DNA of 42,037 nucleotides, from assembly GCA_051873875.1 (NCBI GenBank), contig JBJEFI010000080.1, forward strand, positions 1-42,037, in the 5' to 3' direction. The notes below the pieces were generated by a model. The model had not been told where the DNA came from. It ran no database searches and saw only the letters and a list, made by a program, of their open reading frames with translations. A program made the translations under genes and the position numbers. Shown in pieces: positions 41,478-42,037 of this stretch. This DNA is from JBJEFI01 sp051873875 (lineage in GTDB: Bacteria > Bacillota > Bacilli > Bacillales > Bacillaceae_G). The first letter of the stretch is position 1, and every line of letters starts with the position of its first letter.

Positions 41478-41948
41478 TTTTAATCCCGGATATCCTTTTT
41501 GTCTTAATGCTTCATACACTAAAATAGCCGCTGCATTCGATAAATTTAATGAACGAATATTTTCATTCATTGGGATACGTAAGCACGTTTCTAAATTTGC
41601 ATCAATTACTTCTCTTGGTAATCCTTTTGTTTCACGACCAAATACGAAGAATGTATCCTCCTCTACATCACTAAAGTCAAAATTAGAGTGGAACTGTTGC
41701 CCAAATTTTGTAATGAAATAAAACTTTCCATTTGGATAACGCGTAAATAACTCATCTAAGCTATCATAATAAGAAATATCAACGTGCTCCCAATAATCTA
41801 ACCCTGCACGCTTTAACATTTTATCATCTGTTGAAAATCCTAATGGACGAATTAGGTGTAACTTTGTATCCGTTCCTGCACAAGTTCGTGCAATATTCCC
41901 TGTATTCGCTGGGATCTCTGGTTGAAATAAAACAACATGTACTGCCAT
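41475..41948 (-). CDS. trmL: tRNA (cytidine/uridine-34 2'-O)-methyltransferase
   Basis: 157 residues from ATG at 41948, whose SD (AGGTGA) is well spaced; an in-frame start at 41957 lies in that SD. Very close to B. subtilis TrmL (CspR): HVVLFQPEIPANTGNIARTC at the N terminus, then IRPLGFSTDDKMLKRAGLDY and the SPOUT knot signatures FFVFGRETKGLP and RSLNLSNAAAILVYEALRQ. It methylates the ribose at the wobble base of some tRNA-Leu species using AdoMet as a knotted homodimer. A hairpin repeat lies just upstream. Single-gene unit. Confidence 0.95.
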   Translation of the reverse strand: MAVHVVLFQPEIPANTGNIARTCAGTDTKLHLIRPLGFSTDDKMLKRAGLDYWEHVDISYYDSLDELFTRYPNGKFYFITKFGQQFHSNFDFSDVEEDTFFVFGRETKGLPREVIDANLETCLRIPMNENIRSLNLSNAAAILVYEALRQKGYPGLK

Positions 41949-41985
41949 GACTTTCACCTTTCCTTTCTTCTTACCACATTATATC

Positions 41986-42022
41986 AGAAAAACCGTAGGC
42001 GGTCTTTTCAACATTACGTAGC
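41986..42022. repeat. Copy 2 of the 37-bp hairpin repeat
   Basis: Same element as 1517-1553; the stem pair is C-G where copy 1 has T-A, preserving the helix. Again upstream of a minus-strand gene (trmL). Confidence 0.6.
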
Positions 42023-42037
42023 AACACACATGATTCC

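Noticed and set aside
1..42037. Prophage, CRISPR array, insertion sequence or integrative element
   Set aside because: No integrase, transposase, Cas-like gene, spacer array or tRNA attachment site was seen; gene content is chromosomal.

Overview
The window is AT-rich chromosomal DNA from an endospore-forming member of the Bacillaceae. Evidence: strong AGGAGG-type ribosome binding sites, occasional GTG/TTG starts, many short intrinsic terminators, a T-box leader, and spore-linked genes (spoVR, yhbH, prkA, two tiny proteins with a gamma-SASP-like protease site). Recognisable genes resemble B. subtilis (pgcA, pdxK, prsA, citA/citR, prkA, yhbH, spoVR, trmL), but the gene order is not that of B. 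subtilis. Three runs of exactly 100 N (10521-10620, 34115-34214, 35433-35532) are scaffold-gap placeholders that interrupt genes. I saw no tRNA, rRNA, CRISPR array, insertion sequence or prophage.

Layout: 1-4.1 kb holds spoVR, a helical lipoprotein, a YhdB-like small protein and a lipobox-bearing LCP protein. 4.1-10.8 kb holds pgcA, an operon of a calcium-loop lipoprotein with an OmpR-type two-component system, a DUF1540 protein, and a His/Asp/Cys-rich repeat protein broken by a gap. 11-15.3 kb is a minus-strand cluster: sdaAA, then a NarL-type kinase and regulator, then a membrane protein with a degenerate HD-GYP domain. 15.5-24.3 kb holds pdxK, prsA, an EIIC-like membrane protein, a very large two-module nucleotidase (YfkN-like) and an AraC regulator. 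24.5-29 kb holds an alpha-glucosidase, a compact type I toxin-antitoxin-like locus, an acyltransferase, two SASP-like micro-genes and a zinc ribbon. 29-36.3 kb holds a TauE/SafE exporter coupled to a C26 peptidase, a patatin, divergent citA/citR, and leuA behind a leucine T-box. 36.4-42 kb holds yhbH, a Nudix/HAD pair, prkA, a 30-residue membrane peptide and trmL.

The most striking locus is at about 26355-26710. A sigma-A-like promoter would start an mRNA of about 265 nt whose first 25 nt are complementary to its last 32 nt. It carries a 13-codon leader ORF that ends 4 nt before a 49-residue, single-helix, basic-tailed peptide. A second, near-consensus promoter on the opposite strand would make an antisense RNA of about 110 nt covering the 3' end and stopping at its own intrinsic terminator inside the peptide gene. 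This combines hok/mok-like fold-back and translational coupling with a TxpA/RatA-like 3' antisense RNA. I recognise no homologue of the peptide. Everything about its function is inference from layout.

Other items of note: a degraded C-terminal module behind the stop of the YfkN-like gene, a possible structured RNA at 18759-18901, a two-copy hairpin repeat with a compensatory base change, and the spore-stress genes prkA, yhbH and spoVR in one window.
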